Source: Bacillota bacterium (GTDB lineage Bacteria > Bacillota > Clostridia > Acetivibrionales > DSM-1351). Taken from it: a stretch of DNA of 10,633 nt. Made by a program: the position numbers and the translations under genes. This document shows positions 7,564 to 10,633 of this stretch, piece after piece. The stretch's first letter is position 1, and the number at the start of each line of letters is the position of its first letter. The stretch spans positions 1 to 10,633 of the forward strand of contig JAEWST010000021.1 of NCBI GenBank assembly GCA_023398105.1, written 5' to 3'. Under the pieces are notes generated by a model. The model worked only from the letters and a program-made list of their open reading frames with translations. It searched no databases and was not told the DNA's origin.

Positions 7564-7728
7564 GCATTTGATTTATCTAGGTTTTGAATAACCATCAGTA
7601 AATAATCAATATTCTTTTTTCAGGTCTTAGTTGTAAATCACCACTCAATATTACCATATATATTGAAAAACGAAAAACAGTTATAAGTAAGATATTAGCA
7701 CAAGATTAGGGAATCGGGAGAGTGTGAA

Positions 7729-9909
7729 ATGTTAGATATGTATATGTCAAGCTTGGAGCATTTGGCAGATGAATTTAAGCGTATGGACTTGTTGCTTAAA
7801 CTATATATGCTGGAGGGACAGGTTGATACTGGGAAATCAGATTCATATGTTAGCAACTATCAGCCAATGGATGAAATATATAGCTTGTTTGAGGGTGATA
7901 ATGTTATTCAATTTGATAGAAGTTATATAGAGGGTCAATTAAATGACCTTAACATAACAATATCACAAAGGCTTGATGCTAGCTTGAAGAATGGGATTCA
8001 CCTTTCTGTTCCATATATTTCAAAGCTGTTTGGACTAAGTTCCTTTGAAGAAAATTGCATTATACTCTGTCTATTGCCTGAAGTTAACAGAAAATACGAG
8101 AAGATTTTTGGCTTTTTCCAAGATGATATAACAGTAAAAAGTCCAAGCATAGACCTTGTGTTAAAACTATTTACAAAAACACAGAGTGAGAAAATGTCTG
8201 TCCGTTGCGTATTTAATCAGCAGGCTCCCCTTATAAAGTATTTAATGGAGCTTCAGGGTGACATAAATGATAGACGCATTCCCATGATAGCACGTCATTT
8301 GAAGCTGGATGATTGGGTTGTAAATTTTATTTTAGATGCTCAGGTGATAGATGCACGTTTAGCAAATGTAGCAGAAATGATTTTGATGGATGATATAAGA
8401 AAAGATAATGAAAATACCGAACTGGAAAAAAATATAGTTAGCTTTATAGAGTATTATCGCAAGAATAAAGAATTGGGCAGCAAACAAATATTCTACTTTA
8501 ACGGTCCCCATGGAGCAGGGAAAATGGCTCATGCAAAGACTGTGTGCTGTTCCATGGGAATGCCTTTAATAATTGCAGATTTAGAAAAGATGATATTTTC
8601 TGAAATATATTATGAAGAATTGCTGAGATTGTTGGGACGACAGCTAATGATAGGACACACGGCACTGTGTATTTATAATTTTGAGATGCTACTAACTGAG
8701 GATGGAAGATATAAAGAGAAACTGACTAGTCTTCTTCAAATGATTGAAAGATATGCTCCAATTACATTCATACTTGGAAAAACAGAATGGAGTCCTTCAA
8801 TAGTAGATGAGAATGTTGTTTTTATGGGGGTTGAATTTCCTTATCCAAAAGCAAGTCAGCGTAAAGAGTATTGGAAAAAATTCAGTCAGAACTACCTACT
8901 GGATAAATCAGTTAATATAGATGACTTTTCTGGAAATTTCAGATTTACACCCGGCCAGATTGAGAGAGTGTTGAGAATTGGTGAAAGTAACTCAGTATGG
9001 AACGGAAAAAGTAATGGTCAAATAGCAACAGAGGATTTAAACAATGCCTGCTATATACAATCAAATAGAAAATTGAATAATATGTCTGCAAAGATTAAGA
9101 AAACCTATACTTGGGACATGCTGGTGCTTCCAACTGACCAGATGTCTCAAATGAAGGAAATTTGTAATCAAGTAAAGTTCCGTTCTCTTGTATATGAGAA
9201 GTGGGGATTTGATAAAAGATTAGCTTTAGGTAAGGGAATTAATGTTCTTTTCTCAGGACCTCCAGGCAGTGGTAAGACAATGGCGGCTGAAGTAATTGCA
9301 AATGAGATAGGTTTAGAAATATACAAAATTGATGTGTCCCAAATAGTAAGTAAATACATAGGTGAGACAGAGAAGAATTTATCGGAAATTTTTGCAGAAG
9401 CAGAAACATCAAATGCAATACTGTTTTTTGATGAGGCAGATGCGCTGTTTGGTAAGAGATCTGAGGTAAAGGATGCTCACGACCGTTATGCAAACGTGGA
9501 AATAAGCTATTTGCTTCAGCAAATGGAGGAGTACACGGGAATAGTTATTCTTGCAACAAATCTAAACCAAAATATTGATGATGCCTTTTTAAGAAGACTG
9601 CATTTTAATGTAGCTTTTCCATTCCCTGAAAAGGAACAGAGAAAGCTTATTTGGAAGGGAATGTTCCCATCAGGTGCACCAGTTGATAATGAATTGGATT
9701 ATGACTTTCTTGCTGAGAAATTCATTATGGCAGGAGGAAACATAAAAAATATCGCTATAAATGCCGCTTTCTTTGCGGCAAAGGAAGAATGTCCCATTGG
9801 AATCAAACAAATTATGCTAGCTGCAAAGCGAGAGTACAAGAAGATGGGAAAAACCTTTGTTAAATCAGATTTTGACCCATACTACAAATTGATTGAGGTG
9901 ACGGATTAA
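7729..9909 (+). CDS. cis15: Two-domain AAA+ ATPase of eCIS (Afp15/Pvc15 type)
   Basis: A 726-residue cytoplasmic ATPase of the contractile-particle type, thought to act in particle assembly. The start is supported by GGGAG 8 bases upstream and by the N-terminal LEHLADEFKRMDLLLKL segment typical of these proteins. A helical N-terminal part is followed by a degenerate first ATPase domain. Its P-loop at 259-266 reads GPHGAGKM, with Met in place of Ser/Thr, and no good Walker B is seen. The second domain is complete: Walker A GPPGSGKT (510-517), Walker B LFFDEADALFG (565-575), sensor 1 ILATN (607-611), and arginine-finger motif DAFLRRLHF (618-626). The single active ring domain in the C-terminal half is the usual state for this family. 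The gene overlaps the DUF4255 gene by one base (TAATG), so the two are translationally coupled. Confidence 0.93.
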   Translation: MLDMYMSSLEHLADEFKRMDLLLKLYMLEGQVDTGKSDSYVSNYQPMDEIYSLFEGDNVIQFDRSYIEGQLNDLNITISQRLDASLKNGIHLSVPYISKLFGLSSFEENCIILCLLPEVNRKYEKIFGFFQDDITVKSPSIDLVLKLFTKTQSEKMSVRCVFNQQAPLIKYLMELQGDINDRRIPMIARHLKLDDWVVNFILDAQVIDARLANVAEMILMDDIRKDNENTELEKNIVSFIEYYRKNKELGSKQIFYFNGPHGAGKMAHAKTVCCSMGMPLIIADLEKMIFSEIYYEELLRLLGRQLMIGHTALCIYNFEMLLTEDGRYKEKLTSLLQMIERYAPITFILGKTEWSPSIVDENVVFMGVEFPYPKASQRKEYWKKFSQNYLLDKSVNIDDFSGNFRFTPGQIERVLRIGESNSVWNGKSNGQIATEDLNNACYIQSNRKLNNMSAKIKKTYTWDMLVLPTDQMSQMKEICNQVKFRSLVYEKWGFDKRLALGKGINVLFSGPPGSGKTMAAEVIANEIGLEIYKIDVSQIVSKYIGETEKNLSEIFAEAETSNAILFFDEADALFGKRSEVKDAHDRYANVEISYLLQQMEEYTGIVILATNLNQNIDDAFLRRLHFNVAFPFPEKEQRKLIWKGMFPSGAPVDNELDYDFLAEKFIMAGGNIKNIAINAAFFAAKEECPIGIKQIMLAAKREYKKMGKTFVKSDFDPYYKLIEVTD
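9895..9900 (+). promoter_or_regulatory. Ribosome-binding site for the DUF4255 gene inside the ATPase gene
   Basis: GAGGTG near the end of the ATPase gene lies 8 bases before ATG 9909. With the TAATG stop-start overlap it supports coupled translation. Confidence 0.6.
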
Positions 9910-10490
9910 TGGCTGTAGATACTCGTACAGTAATAAGAGATGTTAGCACAAGCTTAAAAACCCTTATAAAGGATAACGTTGCAGAACTAAATGATGACAG
10001 CTTTATAACTTTTGGTTCGCCTAGTGATGTGGATTCAAGCAACATATGTCTTTCAATGTGTTTGTATTATCTTACAGAAAACCCCAGCATGAGAAATAGT
10101 GAAAAAGACCCTATAGTGGGAACAAATCAGTTTTATGAGCCTCCAGCTTATCTTGACCTTTATTACTTAATGACTCCTTATGCAAAGGACAGAGATACTG
10201 AGCTGCTTATACTTGGTAGAATATTTCAACTATTCCATGAGCATGCAACCTTAAGTGAAAATGATTTGAAGGGAAATCTAATAGCTTGTGGCAATGAAAA
10301 AATAAGAATATCGTACAATAACCTATCTCTACAGGATATAAAACAGTTGTGGGAGGTATTTCCCGGGAAGCCTGCCAAGCTGAGTCTATCTTATCTTGTA
10401 TCACCTGTAAGATTGCCAGCAGAAAAAGTAATAACAATTCCTAGAGTATTACAAAGAGACTTGGATGTTATTCAATACAAGAAAATATAA
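9909..10490 (+). CDS. cis16: DUF4255 protein, eCIS tube/sheath terminator (Afp16/Pvc16 type)
   Basis: A 193-residue protein of the DUF4255 family. In contractile injection systems this protein caps the tail end and sets the end of tube and sheath assembly. Visible family features are the N-terminal helix (VIRDVSTSLKTLIKDNV), the segment FGSPSDVDSSNICLSMCLYYLTENPSMRN, YLDLYYLMTPYAKDRDTELLILGRIFQLFHEH, which is the most characteristic stretch, and QDIKQLWEVFPGKPAKLSLSYLVSPVRL with the proline that ends the conserved fold. The protein stops soon after the domain, so it is a short form; some relatives have C-terminal extensions. It follows the ATPase in a one-base overlap, the order seen in many eCIS clusters. 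Sheath and tube genes would be expected further downstream, outside the window. Confidence 0.9.
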   Translation: MAVDTRTVIRDVSTSLKTLIKDNVAELNDDSFITFGSPSDVDSSNICLSMCLYYLTENPSMRNSEKDPIVGTNQFYEPPAYLDLYYLMTPYAKDRDTELLILGRIFQLFHEHATLSENDLKGNLIACGNEKIRISYNNLSLQDIKQLWEVFPGKPAKLSLSYLVSPVRLPAEKVITIPRVLQRDLDVIQYKKI

Positions 10491-10621
10491 CGAGGCAAAA
10501 AAATGTCCCCACTTCTATAAGTGGCGGGTAGCACTTTGGTTATCAGGCGGTGAGAATATCTCCCGCCTCGATGAAACGCCGCTGATGTAATGAAATTTTT
10601 CTACAATCGATAAATTTCATT
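10491..10621. other. Structured, GC-rich intergenic segment: candidate non-coding RNA or mobile-element end
   Basis: Directly after the DUF4255 stop, base composition changes: 10505-10587 is clearly richer in G+C than its surroundings. Three inverted repeats follow each other. The first is CCACTT/AAGTGG (10509-10514 with 10519-10524, loop CTAT). The second is GGCGG-T-GAGA with TCTC-CCGCC (10546-10555 and 10559-10567, one bulged T). The third is AATGAAATTT/AAATTTCATT (10589-10598 with 10612-10621). CGAGGC at 10491-10496 can also pair with GCCTCG at 10565-10570, in competition with the second stem. Read on the minus strand, the first stem plus GGACA and a run of seven T is a standard terminator, so a minus-strand gene could end here. 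A structured RNA of an IS605-type element is another possibility. I do not recognise a known riboswitch consensus. Confidence 0.5.
10497..10524 (-). terminator. Minus-strand rho-independent terminator
   Basis: On the minus strand the stem CCACTT-ATAG-AAGTGG is followed by GGACA and then seven T (complement of 10497-10503). It would stop a transcript arriving from beyond the right edge toward the eCIS genes. The stem is only six pairs and the T-run starts five bases after it, so strength is moderate. Confidence 0.4.
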
Positions 10622-10633
10622 TTGAATCTAGGC

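Noticed and set aside
7584..7612. Possible promoter before the ATPase gene (TTGAAT near 7584)
   Set aside because: The -10 at the right distance is only CAATAT, too weak to claim. The ATPase gene is more simply co-transcribed from the promoter at 7215.
10504..10590. Short open frame through the structured region
   Set aside because: It has no proper start codon or ribosome-binding site, and the sequence is better explained by inverted repeats.
10491..10633. Known riboswitch (c-di-GMP, fluoride, cobalamin) downstream of the DUF4255 gene
   Set aside because: CCGCTGATG recalls part of the fluoride motif, but the first hairpin and the remaining conserved bases do not fit; other consensus boxes were not found.
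1..10633. CRISPR array, tRNA or rRNA genes
   Set aside because: No regularly spaced short repeats with unique spacers and no cloverleaf or rRNA sequence were seen. The only tandem repeats lie inside coding sequence.

Overview
The window looks like the chromosome of an anaerobic, cellulolytic, low-GC Clostridia (Ruminiclostridium-like). The DNA is AT-rich, the ribosome-binding sites are purine-rich Firmicute types, and the first gene ends in a family 3 cellulose-binding module very close to those of cellulosomal clostridia. The organism name is an inference. All genes that can be supported lie on the + strand.

Layout. (1) 1-1103 is the 3' part of a secreted protein made of HYR beta-sandwich repeats and a C-terminal CBM3, closed by a strong hairpin. 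(2) 1329-5987 encodes a 1552-residue multidomain protein: polar leader, 15-16-residue A/Q/T/K/P repeats, coiled coil, long amphipathic or hydrophobic helical region, Gly-rich hinge, and a C-terminal tip with a His-His-His motif typical of HNH/Endo VII-type toxins. (3) 6011-6529, only 23 bases further on, encodes a Syd-like (SUKH superfamily) protein, the expected immunity partner. A terminator-like hairpin follows. (4) 6600-7002 is a frameshifted remnant of an IS110-family transposase. (5) 7003-7320 is non-coding and holds a good sigma-A promoter. (6) 7321-7563 is a small helical protein of unknown function. (7) 7729-9909 is a two-domain AAA+ ATPase of the Afp15/Pvc15 type. (8) 9909-10490, overlapping by one base, is a DUF4255 protein of the Afp16/Pvc16 type. 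(9) 10491-10633 is non-coding, unusually GC-rich at first, and full of inverted repeats.

How it fits together. The ATPase and DUF4255 pair is the hallmark assembly and tube-terminating pair of extracellular contractile injection systems (eCIS). The sheath, tube and baseplate genes are not in view and probably lie downstream. The giant protein is most simply a polymorphic-toxin cargo of this particle, although a tape-measure role cannot be excluded. A dedicated immunity gene is unusual for eCIS, which are mostly known for acting on eukaryotic cells. It suggests that this particle, or at least its cargo, is used against bacteria. The hairpin after the immunity gene and the promoter near 7215 suggest that toxin-immunity and machinery are separate transcription units.
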